From contig BCKT01000019.1 in NCBI GenBank assembly GCA_003116875.1, positions 62,001-126,000 of the forward strand: a DNA stretch of 64,000 nucleotides. The letters are read 5' to 3'. Position 1 is the first letter of the stretch. The number at the start of each line of letters is the position of its first letter. Below the pieces are notes generated by a model. That model was not told the origin of the DNA, searched no databases, and saw only the letters and a list, made by a program, of their open reading frames with translations. Made by a program: the position numbers and the translations under genes. Positions 1-11,221 of the stretch are shown in pieces. Origin of the DNA: Takashimella koratensis (Eukaryota; Basidiomycota; Tremellomycetes; Trichosporonales; Tetragoniomycetaceae).

Positions 1-1200
1 TCGGTGATCCTGGCGGCAGTGAATTAGCTTGTCTCTGGGTCACCCGCCTCCCGTCTGATTGCTATCCATAAGCCCGGTCCTCCGGGTCACGGCTGTGTTT
101 AACCGCTTCCCTTCCACGTGGGCGCAATGTGGCGTGGCACAAGAACAAAAGTGGCACCGGAGACAATAAGCCTCACTTCGCCGGTCCAGACTCGTCCAGC
201 TCGCTCGCTTCCGGCTCGATCGATCTGCAAGGGACATATTGACAAGGTGCTGAAGGGCTTCTCTTCGATACGGCTATGTCCCACCCGAAACAAACTCATC
301 GCGCTATTGTGACGTGTTATCGGGATGCGCTGACTCCTGGGGCTCGGCAGTCACGAAGGAGCGGACCTTTGCGGGAGATTGCCGTTGACCCATGTGGTCT
401 CTATTGTATCCGGTGCTCGATCGATCTTAACGTAGATATCCAAGCTTCTAGTCGTGGGAGAAGATCGTCCGGAGCGATCTCTGTACGGAATTTGCGCTGT
501 GTGAGATCTGAACGAGCACTCCGTCCTGCCGGTGGCACTCTGTATGTGCCATATGCGACCCTCTGATCGGCTTTGCACGTTTCCGCAGTCTCGTCACAAG
601 GGGTGAGCGATGTGTGACTTTGATGCCTGTGGCGCTGGGTGAGGAAGATGGCCCCAGATGGCGAGGTACGTCAATGATGACTAAGGGTGTGTGGGTGCGA
701 GGAACCGAAACAGGAAACAAACAAAGCTTGTTAGAGTAAAGCGTGTCTATGTCGTTGACGCATCTCCTGGACAACCATCAGTCTGTGCGTTTTGAAACTG
801 AGGATCCTTAGGTCAAAGGAAGGGTCGTTGCCATCCCGCACACACCGACGAGAGGAGGCGATCTGTGCGTGCCTCTCCTCTTGCGCCGAGAGTAGTGAGG
901 ACGATGCTCGACGGGTTGTTGTCTACATTGGCGGCCCCAGCGTGTTCAGGCACCGATAGCGGGGTGGAACTGAGACATAAAGGAAGGATCAACACGAACA
1001 GCACTAGACCTGGACCTGGACCGGGGCCGGCGTCGGTTCACCCCTCCTCTCTCAGCTGCCGCCGCAGCCGCCGCAGTCCACTGTCCGTCGTCTTGCACTA
1101 GCCAAAAGAAGCCAGCGGAGGCAAACAATCAACATTACAACTCTAAAGAATGCACCCTGTCCTTCATCACTCCATCACCGGCTGAGGATTCTTTCAAGAA
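1..1200. other. no gene recognised
   Basis: About 1.2 kb upstream of the bZIP leader. Only short overlapping ORFs on both strands are present, none with a family signature or coherent splice structure. I see no tRNA-like box A/box B pair and no repeat of note. It may hold the promoter of the downstream gene or the end of a gene outside the window. Confidence 0.5.
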
Positions 1201-1203
1201 GTA

Positions 1204-1427
1204 ATGTCCGTCGTTCCCTCATGTCGTCTTTTTCTCCTTGCTCGTTCTCTCCCCTTCTCCCGCCTTCGTCTCTGACCCCGACCGGTCGCGGCATCGTGAC
1301 GAGGTGGTGATGTCCTGGATAGACCCGCAGGTTGTTAACCGGTGGGAACAGGGGGAGGGGATCTGAGACACATGCCTGGTGGCTTCTGATAAGACGAGTG
1401 ATGAAGCTGAATGTAATGGTATATTAA
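1204..1427 (+). promoter_or_regulatory. cluster of four short upstream ORFs
   Basis: Four short ATG-initiated ORFs lie upstream of the bZIP start codon at 1696. They are 1204-1275 (23 codons), 1310-1366 (18 codons), 1372-1389 (MPGGF, then stop) and 1401-1427 (MKLNVMVY, then stop). GCN4, CPC1 and ATF4 messages are known to be controlled by such uORFs through eIF2-alpha phosphorylation. That these ORFs lie in the transcribed leader is inference, because the transcription start is unknown. Confidence 0.4.
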
Positions 1428-1695
1428 TCCCGCTCGTGGTCCGTCTGCCTTCCCCTCAACCCTCCTCTTCACTCTCCTCTTCACTCGCCTCTCGACCATC
1501 CCTCCCCCACTGTCCCATTTCCTTCACATTCCTTCAGCGTCTACCACACTCTTGTCTACCCCGCCTGAGCTACCTAGCTTCCCTCTTTCTCTGTCTAGCC
1601 CGTGCCTACCTGTCAGTCTGTCTTGTCTACCTTCGTGTCCCCCCACTGTGTCCCCATACTTCCACCCATCCCGTTGTCCAGCCATCGTGATCACC

Positions 1696-3470
1696 ATGAA
1701 CCACCCATCGTCCCCCACCCTGTCATTCGACCCGTCTGTAAGCCATCTCCTTCCCTTTCTGTTCTCGGAGTCGACTCTCACTGACGTGGCTTCCAGAACG
1801 AGGACTACCTCCTCACACCCACCGACTCAGGTACGAGCTTCGACCTATCGAGATGTCTTCAAGTGAGCTGTCTGACCCCGTTACCCTCATTCTAGTTTGC
1901 CCTACCTCCCTTCCTCACTCCAGTGAACTGTCTGTTTACACCTCCCCGCTGACTGCACTAGGACTTCTTGGACTCCCAAGAGGTCGAGTGGGCCGATCCG
2001 TATCGCAAGGGTGACGAGGACTTTGCCCCCACCAAAGATCCGGACTTCAACCTCCAAGTTCCCTCACAGAGCGTGATCTTCCCCAGCCCTCTCCTCCCTT
2101 CCCTATTCCCCCTCCCCGACACCGTCAATCTGTCTGCCATCTGTCCGCAGACCCTCTCTTCCCCTGTTCCCCCAACTTCCACCTCCTCCACGGTCGGCAG
2201 CCTGCTTGACGTGGACGTTGACAAGGAAGATCTCTCGGATATGAAATCCGACACCTCTACTTCCCCAAGCGTGGACGCGTACAGCTACCGCCCCAAAGGT
2301 GAATCGGTGGAGGAGGACGAAAGCGAGGACGAGGACGAGGAGGCGGATGCGGATGAAGATGGGGACGAGGTGAGTTTTCATCATTCCCTATCCCCCACTC
2401 CACGCGCCACTGATGCCGTCAAAGGACCCCGATGACAAAAGCGTTCTAACATCCGCACCATCCTCCATCTACTTAAAGACACCCTCGCCACCCCCTCCCC
2501 CTTCTGTGCCTCTCACCCCACCACCCTCCGCCAAACATCGTCGACTCTCCCCTCGCCGGACCATGCCCCCGCACATCATCCAGACCGCCCGAAAGCGTGC
2601 GCGACCCACGTCCAAGCCCACCACCGACCTCAAGTCGGTCTCCGTGAGTCCATCGACCTCGTCCCTCTTCCCATCAATCCAGCACACGTACCACGTCCTG
2701 CTGCTCACATCATCATCCAGCCCAAGACCAAGCCCATCGTCGCGGTCACCCCTGCGGCCACGCCACTTGCTACCCCCGCCCCCCCTCGCTTTCCCGACTT
2801 CCGCATCTACCTCCCTACCCCCTCCACCCCTACCCACTCGTCCACTCCTCCCACTCTCGCCGACGTGCCCCTTGCCACCCCTCCCGTCGTCAGCAATAAG
2901 GACGATTCAACCGTCCTCTCTCCCCCCACTTCGCGTACCCGCACGAGGGTGTCGGCACCGGCTCCGCAGCGAGCCAAGCGGGAGCACGTCGATGACTCGA
3001 GCGACTCGGACTATGCGCCGAGCACCACCGTCGTCACCAAGCGCAAGACGACCAAGGCAAGCCCTTCCAAAAAGCGGACCAAGTCCCCGTCGTCCAAGAA
3101 GCGCAACGGCGAGGCGCGCAAGTCGCAGAACCGGGATGCTCAGGAGAGGTACCGAAACAAAGGCAAAAATGTGACGAGCCTTGTGAGTGAGCTTTCCGGC
3201 TTGATCGATTCGACTTGAGCGCGTACTAACTTGAGCTCTAGTACAAGACCTTGCTCGCCAGTGGCATACACATCAGCCGTACCGTCAAGTCTCCAGCTGA
3301 GAGGTGCCGTAGGTACGAGGACCTGTTCAAGGGCACGTGGTCGACACTCAAGGGTGAGTTTGCAAGGTGACGAGAGGGTGTCGATGGACAAGGGGTTAAC
3401 AAGTGAGCTCGACACAGAGACGTGGCCCATGCAAACGGACCAGATCGAGCAGTTGATTGCTCGACTCTGA
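1696..3470 (+). CDS. ATF4/GCN4-like bZIP transcription factor
   Basis: A nuclear DNA-binding protein of about 463 residues. Proposed exons are 1696-1737, 1797-1862, 1896-1922, 1962-2369, 2425-2643, 2721-3182, 3242-3353 and 3418-3470, and the reading frame is kept through all of them. Several introns are only 33-39 nt, and exon 3 encodes only nine residues. The middle is acidic (an E/D-rich stretch near 2310-2369) and Pro/Ser-rich. Near the C-terminus is a basic region containing SQNRDAQERYRNKGKN, which fits the bZIP signature N-x2-A-x4-R as in ATF4 (QNKTAATRYRQKKR). The following zipper is poor in regular leucines, so dimerisation may be weak. The basic region is split from the zipper by the 59-nt intron at 3183. 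With the uORFs upstream it fits an amino-acid or stress-response regulator, but that role is inferred. The gene converges on the repeat array downstream. Confidence 0.7.
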
Positions 3471-3989
3471 AAAGAGTCCCGACCTATGCCTCCCTATGAG
3501 TCTGTGGTTCAGATTCTACACCATCTCACCGATCATCTTTGAGGACAGTGTTGTTTGTACATTGTGATACCCTCTGGCTATTGTAAACACCTATCATTGT
3601 ATTGTAGACCGCCAGACTATTGAGCAGCAATCCTGAATGCAAGAAGACAGGGTACTTTCCCCTCGAGACAGGAGATGACTTTGGCTCTGGGGACGTTGGC
3701 AAGGTCGATAGACAGGTGCTAACGCTGCTGGGAAATTTGCCCTCCTCAAAACTGTTGACGAAAGAGCCGACATGTGGCGGTCAGTGTGTTGATCACCGAG
3801 CACAGATATGAGAGGGCTCCACGACCAGGACATCAGACAGCAATCTTAAACCCACTGTGGTGCACTCTATCGCTGGAGTCTTTCACCATGAACTGAAATG
3901 AGATGTCGCTTCCTAGCTGCGCGAGATATTTTCGGGCGATTAAAATCTCGTCTTCACGAGATTTCCAACCGTCTGTCATTTCTAAAGTA

Positions 3990-5695
3990 CGGGACAACTT
4001 TGACGCCGTGTTCGGAAGTGCCTCGAGCCGATGAGCTTCAATTACATGCATAAGAGACAGCTTTGGAGAGTTTGGGACCTCTCTCGCGCCGCGCGCGAGC
4101 AAAAGCATCTGTGAAATGACAGCCAAAATTTCCGCTCCCAGGTATTTCAATCGTCCGTGACTTCTGGAAGCTGGGATAGCTTTGGCGACATGGAGGGGTT
4201 GAAGTCTTCGACCATGTCATGGCATGCACAGAAGATAATCAAGCGAAGAGGCATTCTGAACTCTCTCTCCGGCCCTGCGCGAGCCAGGGAGAACCTGGGT
4301 GAAGCACTCAGCCAAAAAGAAATCTGACCCGTGGTATCTCTGTAGTAACTAGCTTCTAGAATCTCGGACAGGTTTGGCACCATGCTTGGAAGAGCTTGAA
4401 AGCTCCTAAAGGTGTCGTCATATGCATACCAGTAGTCAGAGGCTGGGAGAGATACTGACAACTCCTGCACGCTGGGCGCGAGCGACCCCCCCCCCCCCCC
4501 GGTCCGCTCGCGGAGCAGACCCCACCAATCGGAAGATCACTCCTGGAGCCCTGGACGACTTTGCGCGACGCTGAAGGGCATCTTGGGCACTTTAATCAGT
4601 GAAATCATGAGCGAGAGACAATCAAACCTTTGGAAAGCCGCTGACATTCGCTCGCGCTGAGCGCGAAGAAGAGCACACCCCGCCTCTGGCAAAGCTCGCA
4701 GCCAAAAAGCTCCGGATTCTGGTATCTCAATGGTCAGTGGGTTTTGACACCCAGGGCAACTTTGACACCAGGTCTGCAAAGTCGTAAGGTTGCTGGACGT
4801 GTCAATGTACACATAGGACGTGGTTGAGGTGAGATACTTTTGGCTCGCTCGCGCCGGGGGCGAGCAAACGTGCCCCCTGCAACACCATGGCGGAAAATGC
4901 CCAACTTACAATATCTCAATCATCATTGACTTTTCCAACCAGGGACACTTTGGTGCCTTGTTTGGGTGTATTTAGGCCTTGAGGGTGTTTCATTAGATTT
5001 ATAGAAGAAGATAAGAGATAGCTTTTGAACTCGTTTGCGCTGAGCGCGAGCTCATAGCCAGTACGCAAAACCCACTGCCATATATCTTGAGTGTCTCTTC
5101 TCAACCATCTTTCAGTTGTGGACCGTGGAACAACTTTGGCGCAATGTCAGGGAGTCTGCTTGCCACATGACTGTACACTGGACTCCATAGGAGGAAGGTT
5201 TGAAGACATTCTCAACTCCCTCGCGCCGCGCGCAAGGGACCAACTCATGCTTGTACCAGCTCGACTTCTCAGCGAACTGGCGACAACTCTACGTTAGCTC
5301 TCTCGTCTATCATCTCTGATTCTGGGACAACTTTGGCGCGATACTGGGAAGGATTATGAGCAGGTGAGACCATCGTTGCATGCATAGACGTGATTTGAAG
5401 TTGAGCAAAATTGGCTCCCTTGCGCTGGGAACGAGCCAGAGCTGCACTCAGCTCGCCCGAACAAAATGGGAACGGTTCTCTCTCGCGCGCGGCGCGGGTG
5501 AACCCCACGTCTATTGCCAAATTTCTAACGAAATCACGACATCTCCACCCTCCGTTATCCCTGAAGCCTGGGATGACTTTGGCGCCTTGCGGGATATGTT
5601 AAGAGTGTGTGGGTCCATCATTGTCTGCATCTGAGGAGTTCGTCTGGGAGTGAGAGGATTCTGGCTCTCTCGCGCTCAGCGCGAGAGAATACTCT
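3990..5695. repeat. diverged ~190-bp tandem repeat array
   Basis: About nine diverged units lie between two convergent genes. Each has a core resembling GGGACAACTTTGGCGCC, near 3991, 4173, 4366, 4553, 4754, 4942, 5127, 5324 and 5570. Spacings are therefore about 182, 193, 187, 201, 188, 185, 197 and 246 bp. Most units also carry a GC palindrome of the type CTCGCGC(n)GCGCGAG (near 4081, 4651, 4842, 5033, 5220, 5481 and 5672) and many a GGTATCTCAATC-like and a GCCAAAA element. No reading frame is conserved between units, so the array is probably non-coding. A further weak core is near 3671. The 15-nt C run near 4487-4501 lies in one unit. Confidence 0.75.
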
Positions 5696-5726
5696 CCCCC
5701 GCCTAGACCGGCACCTATGCTCGCTC

Positions 5727-6530
5727 TCACTTCGCCTTCGCACTCTCCTTGGCTTTCTCCTTCTCCTTCTGCCGTTGCCTTTCTTTCTCCTTTTGCCTCT
5801 GTCTCTCCTTCTCTTTGTCTTTGTCCCCATCTTCACCGCTTCTCGACTCGTGCTCGGTCTTTGCGGACGGCTCGTATCTCTACCCGTACTCTGTTAGCCT
5901 ATACCACACCTCATCCAGCTAAAACTCACCAGTGCTGAGCGCCCAAACCAACCTCCCCCCAGAACGACCAACCCCACGCCTAACCCCACCTCGCACCCCC
6001 ACTTCCACCCAGGCCTGAACACTCCAACCCAGCCCTTGACAACGTGGGCAGCCACGTATCCTATCCAATACATACACCACTGGGGGGAGTCGTGAGACTT
6101 TGCGGGAGAGTAATCGAGCTCCACCCGCGCGGCGCGGAGCGAGTTGATTACCGGGATCAAAAGGGTGATAGGTGCGGATAGGTGAGGCTGGAGAACTGGC
6201 GGGGAGACGATGAGGAGCAAGAGGTAGATAAGCCCCGCTATGAGGGTGGCTTGGAGGGGTGGTACCGAGAGGGATGTGAGGATGGGCTCGAGCCAGCCGG
6301 CATGGGATTTCCACTATACGTTAGATCCGGAACGGAGCATGGCTTACCGAGTCTTTCACGAGCTTGTCAAGTTTGTCCTGCGGGTTGGATCGTGAAGAGC
6401 GCGATGACCGCTCTCCGCTGGATCTCTCTAAGCTCGACCGAGTCGATCTGTCTTTCCCATCATTGCTCTTCCCGTCTTTCCCGTCTGACTTTCTCTCGCT
6501 CGTGCTTTGATCTTTCCTCTCTTCCGGCAT
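5727..6530 (-). CDS. TB2/DP1/HVA22-like (REEP/Yop1) membrane protein
   Basis: Proposed exons are 6530-6348, 6313-5930 and 5879-5727 (183+384+153 nt), giving 239 residues. The N-terminal 61 residues are Ser/Lys/Glu/Arg-rich. Next come hydrophobic segments (LIAGLIYLLLLIVSPPVL and PITLLIPVI), then NSLRAAR and PQWCMYWIGYVAAHVVKG, and a further hydrophobic stretch. This order resembles the TB2/DP1/HVA22 core, where a Tyr/Pro-x-KAIES segment is followed by QWLTYWVVY. Such proteins shape tubular ER. The tail is a highly charged Lys/Glu/Arg/Gln helix (EKERQRQKEKERQRQKEKEK). The first intron is 34 nt and the second 50 nt. The start is the first ATG before the charged N-terminus. It lies 145 bp downstream of chs5 on the same strand. 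Family membership is moderately supported. Confidence 0.6.
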
Positions 6531-6675
6531 CGCTAGTATTGTAAGCACATTCAACAGCTCCGAAGGCAATATAAGGTGTTAGTAGAACACGTCTGAAAGG
6601 AGTGAGCATGTCAAAGGAGCGCAATTAGTAGGTAGACACTCAAAGGATCATGAATCACAAATAATCATCCCTTGC

Positions 6676-8427
6676 CTAGCTCAAATCTATTTCATCAAGT
6701 GTCTGCCCCTCGACCTCTTCGTGATCTTCATGATCGTCGTGTCCATTCGTCTGAGAGTCAGCTGTGCCACCCTGGTTTACTCACTGTCTCCACTGGCGGT
6801 GCTGCTGGAGTCGTTTTCACAACATCATGGAACTGCGCGACGGCCTCGTCGATTGTAGTTGCGGTGCTTGCAGGCTCTTCGGGCACTGGTTCTTCCGTCG
6901 TTGACGCAGCTGCCGCTGCAGCCGCGGGCTTGGTGATCTCCACGGGCAACGGCATAGGCATCTCGTTTGATGGCGCGGAGATGTGTACGACGGGAGTCGC
7001 TGGAGTCGTGGGTTCCGACGTCGCGGTAGTCGACGTGGCGAGCTGTGGTTGAGGGTGGGAAGAGCTTGTAGGCGAGTCTGCAAAAGTCGACGTAGTTGGG
7101 GACTCTGCCGAGAGAGGGAATTTGAAACCGCGATCCAGTTTCCCATCAGTCTCTGGCTTGGGGCTTCTCGGCCTCTCTTTCTCCGGGACCGACGGGAGAG
7201 TCGAGTCGCGACTCCTTCGCCTCTCCGTCGAACTCGAGCGCGATCGACTCCCTGTGCCCGCTAATGCACCCGTCATGCTCATACGTGCGATCGTCTCGGG
7301 GCTGGGTGAGCGGACAATTGCATCTGGGTAGGGGTCGGAAGGAGAGGGTTGGGCGCTGCCGATGAATGGGAGGGACGTGCGTTTGAGTGGGTCGGGACGG
7401 CGGAACGGCGGGATCGGCTCGGTCGAGGTGGCTGATGGTAAAGGGGCTTGCACCACGAAGCTAGAGATTGGCACGAGTCTGAGGTCAGCCGACAAGTCTC
7501 TTACCGCGACTCACTTTCGCTCCGTAGCGACTGCGGTGAGCCATCCGGGGCTGACGACGGGCATGTTCACTTTACTCGCTTCAAAGTATCCAGGATCGAG
7601 CGTGCCTGCCTCGTCCACAACGGCGGAGGAACAGACAAAGTGCGTTGTATCGAGCTGTACGCCGTCGGATTCACGGGCGCCAATATCCCTCAGCGCGGCG
7701 CGGAGCTGGTCGAGTAGGCTTGGTGGGTTGATAGGACCGAACGAGACGAGCAGACCCGTGAGGTTGCTACAGGTTAGGAAAGGACAAAGTGGGACTCACT
7801 CCATGGTATGTGTCCGTACGCGAATTAGATTGGAGGAGAACGTTCCCGCGGTAGTTTTCCTATGGTCAGCGCACATACCGACTTCACTCACAGGACTAGC
7901 TGGAAAGTATACTCATCCCCGCTTTGAAGCCCACCCGTCTTCCATTCCCTCTTATCCTTGCCCGCACCTTCTCCTACTCTCCCCCACCTCTGCCCATTCC
8001 TCCACATCTCCAAACCCCTGAACCCTGCGCTCCCCAACTCCAGCTTATCCCACTCGACACACACGCTCGTCTGCGTGACATTGCGCAGCTTGAGAACGGG
8101 CTTGGACGGGACGACGGTACCAAAAGTGTTGAGAATTGAATCTTGCAGAGATGAGAACTTGGATTGCGCCGCGCGCTCGGCAGAGAGGTCACGCGTGACG
8201 GTGATGACGAGGATGGAGCCGGGACCGAGGGGTGGGTCGGAGGAGGAAGGGGTCGGGAGGAGGAGAGATGGGAATTCGAGCAGGTGCGCGTTGGGCCCGA
8301 GCAGGATCGCCTAAAGTCAGTAAGTGGTTAGAGAGTGCGCTTACCATCCCAGCATCCAGTTTACCCAACGTGAATGTGACTGGGATCGTCAGCAGAGCGA
8401 CTGTCATCTTAACTCACACTGCTCCAT
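6676..8427 (-). CDS. CHS5: exomer complex subunit Chs5 (FN3 + BRCT)
   Basis: Chs5 and its orthologues (S. pombe Cfr1) form exomer, which carries chitin synthase and other cargo from the trans-Golgi to the cell surface. Proposed exons are 8427-8418, 8379-8345, 8310-7892, 7859-7800, 7766-7515, 7478-6785 and 6750-6676. They total 1545 nt (514 residues) with six introns of 32-38 nt. The N-terminus [17 protein letters not shown] and LEFPSLLLP match the Chs5 dimerisation segment. An FN3 domain follows ([19 protein letters not shown]), then a BRCT domain ([30 protein letters not shown]). The long C-terminal half is Pro/Ser/Thr-rich and ends in an acidic [17 protein letters not shown], as in fungal Chs5 tails. 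The 10-nt first exon is chosen because it restores frame with the GKLDAG motif. Confidence 0.9.
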
Positions 8428-8751
8428 CTTGGAGCTCGGGCCGGGGCCCGGCTGCAGCACGTCGGACTGCATCGGCGGTGGGGCGGTCTCTACGCGTGTC
8501 TATGAGTCGGTCGCGCGAAGGGAGAGGTGGATGGGTAGTCGATACGGGTGGATGTGATGCGAATGTGGAGATGTTGGTCGACGTTGACGGTATCGACGCG
8601 CTCAGCACGTGACCGAGTGTGGCTAAGCGGCTCTTTTCCCCCGGGCGACCGCCTAAGAGTACCAGAGAACACTCAAATGTATGCATGTCTATAAGGATGG
8701 TATTGACAAGGCGACGGATCTATTGGTATGACTCTGTACATAACGGCTCAT

Positions 8752-10517
8752 TCACTCAGTGCCACTACCCAGCAAACCCTCTGGCATCGGGATGACAGGC
8801 GGGTCTTGGCTGACCCTTGAACCACGACGACGCACTTCTTCCTCGCGCACGACATCAGCGCGATAAGTGATCCTGCTGCCTCGTTTCGCTGGTGTCGGTG
8901 GTGCTGAAGGCGGCTGGTTCGACTGACTGGTCGGGGCGGCAGACGTGGGGCTGATGGGTTGAGTCGCAGGGACCGGCGGGGGAAGAGGGGGTGAGAATGT
9001 CCCGATCTGTGGGGAAACGGAACGCTGAGCTCGGTGTCCTGTCCCAGGTGCGGGAGCAAAGACGACAGCTCGTTCCACTGATTCGACCCGGGGAGGGAAC
9101 CCACGCCATGCGGAGAAGAGACTGGGGGTCCCCGCGGTGCTGTCGGACCATGCGGTTCCGGGAGTCGCCGGAGTGAGAGCAGTAACGGTGTGTGGAGCGG
9201 TGGTGGGTACAGGAGGTGGGTGTGGTGGGAAAGGAGAGGAGGACGGGGAGAGTAGAGGCGCGGATTTGAGGGCCATTGTGGATACGGATGTGGGCAGCGG
9301 GCGAGGGGCAAGAGCGTGGCTGGCGGCATGACCAGCTGTGGCAACAGCGCTCCAGGGGGAGTGGGTCGGCGGGGGCGAGCGCCTGCCGGAAGTCAAGAGA
9401 GACTTGGGGCGCCCACGCGGTGGGCGCGGGGTAGGTGGCTGAGAGGCAAAGTGTACGGCGGGCTTGTGAGGACCGGGGAAGGTAGGAGTAGGAGGAAGCT
9501 GGAAGGTGGGGGCAGTGACGGGCGCTGTGAGAGGCGCGAGGGTGAGAGGGGGTGGGAGAGGGGAAGGGTGGTGAGGAGTGCGACGCATCGCCGAGATCGA
9601 GAGAGAGCGGCTGCGCGCGCTGAAAGGGTGTTCGGTGGGCACGATCGGCGAGGGACCGTCGGCGGGGTGAGCGGATACCGAGCGTGTCCTAACCAGAGAG
9701 TGAGGACGAGATTTTCTCCTCGGGCGCGGAGGTAATGGAATGGCTGATGTCTGTGGAGCAACGGGGAATGGCTGCTGTTGAGGGCTTTGAGAGGGCAAGG
9801 GGTCAATGCTTGCCCCGCGTACGACCAAAATATCTTCCCTACCTCCCGCGCTGACTCGGCGCACAGGGAGAGAGTCGTTACTGTACTCTGAGCCCGCAGA
9901 GAACACCGACGGTCTCCTACTCCCCATCTCCACCACGGCCTCTGCCAGTGGGAACCCCAGGACATCTGGAGCTCTCGCACTCGGGAGCGGAGTGGCAAGT
10001 GTCTCAGAGGGGAGAGAACCGAGGGTCGAATCGGAAGGGAAAATCCCAGAGCTCGTGCTTGCGTGTAAAGAGGAGACGACCGAGGTGATGACTGAGACGC
10101 TATCGGTGCTTGCGGAAGAGGAGAGACGGCGGACAATGATGGGTTGCTCGGTAAAGTGGAGCTGGGAGATGCTGGGTCGGTGCGCAGGTGGACCTGAGGG
10201 TGGGTCCGGAGAGAGAACTGTTTGGGTGGATTGAGTGGGAGCGAGAGAGGAGAGATGTGGGTGGTCGACTTCGTGAGGGACTGGGTGTTGACAGTGGTCA
10301 CATTGAGGACGTGCGAAACCTGGAGCAGGAGAGGAAGGGAGAGATTGAACTCGACGTTTGGAGTAGAACCGACGGACGAGGAACATGGCTGGGATAAGGA
10401 CGACGAAGAACCCGATTGAGACGGCAATGGCAACTGCGGGGTGTTAGAGGGTCGACGAGAACCAGAAATTGACAGGAAGGGCTCACGAGCGAGTAAAGTG
10501 GTGTCTGAGAGCGACAT
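8752..10517 (-). CDS. single-pass membrane protein with long Pro/Ser-rich tail
   Basis: Proposed exons are 10517-10487 and 10433-8752, 570 residues, with a 53-nt intron. Splicing puts a hydrophobic segment (about residues 11-30, containing LAIAVSIGFFVVLIP) right after a 10-residue N-terminus. It is followed by RRFYSKRR, a strong stop-transfer signal. The rest, about 535 residues, is predicted cytoplasmic, low in complexity and rich in Pro, Ser, Thr and Arg-Ser. It has a small Cys/His cluster (CDHCQH...H...H) near the membrane. The layout recalls SKG6/AXL2-type fungal transmembrane helices, but there is no clear extracellular domain. I do not recognise the function; a cell-surface or secretory-membrane scaffold is a guess. 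Confidence 0.6.
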
Positions 10518-11221
10518 GAAGAGCGCGAGCTCTCGATCCTATGAGAACGTTACACGAGACTGTTGCCTCTTTTTGTTTACTGGATAGTACGAAACTAGAT
10601 TGACGACCACCTCCCCCTTCCCCTCCTTCACTCACTCCCTCCTGCTGTCAGCGACTATCAGGATTTGCGGGGTCGGAGACAAGGGGGAGGATGAAAGGAT
10701 AGTACATGAATGGAGCGACGCACTCGAAAGGGTGATAGGCCTCGGTGCCACTTTGGACTCTCAGCCCAAATGTCATTTGCAGATACATCGTATGACAATT
10801 GTATAATAGCTACGACCGCATGCACGGTGATCAAGAATGTGTGCACATGGAATGATAAGGTGATAGGATGGTGGCAACAGTGTGTATGAGTGCGTGTGGT
10901 AGTGTAGTGATGGCAAAAAATGGGGTAAGGGTCGGCGCGTCTACACGTAGCTCTTCAGATACTCATGGGGTTTGGGGGGGGGGTGGGATAGATGGGGGGG
11001 GGGGGGGGGAGATGTGGGATAGGGGGGGGGGGGGGGGGAAGAGGCGAAAGGGGGGGGGGGGGGGGTTTNNNNNNNNNNNNNNNNNNNNNNNNNNNNNNNN
11101 NNNNNNNNNNNNNNNNNNNNNNNNNNNNNNNNNNNNNNNNNNNNNNNNNNNNNNNNNNNNNNNNNNNNNNNNNNNNNNNNNNNNNNNNNNNNCCCCCCCC
11201 CCCCCCCCCTCCTCTTACGCG
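10518..11221. other. intergenic, G-rich, with assembly gap
   Basis: Region between the upstream end of the membrane-protein gene and the 3' end of the Sds3-like gene. It holds runs of 10-17 G from about 10975, an unsequenced stretch of N at 11069-11192, and a run of C directly after it. The sequence changes from G runs to C runs across the gap, as expected if the gap hides an inverted G/C structure or failed assembly of homopolymers. No gene is visible. Confidence 0.8.

Noticed and set aside
3600..5300. Several ORFs of 60-108 codons in the repeat array
   Set aside because: They lie in different frames in different units and share no conserved protein sequence. The repetition is at DNA level only.
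3990..5695. CRISPR array
   Set aside because: Units of about 190 bp are far too long and diverged, and the context is eukaryotic.
5618..5836. Arg-rich reading frame as the end of the TB2/DP1-like protein
   Set aside because: An alternative acceptor gives a Lys/Glu/Gln-rich tail with a clean stop at 5727. The Arg-rich frame is its shadow and runs into the repeat array.
9316..10234. Plus-strand ORFs opposite the single-pass membrane protein
   Set aside because: They are mirror frames of a low-complexity minus-strand exon, with no splice structure or signature.
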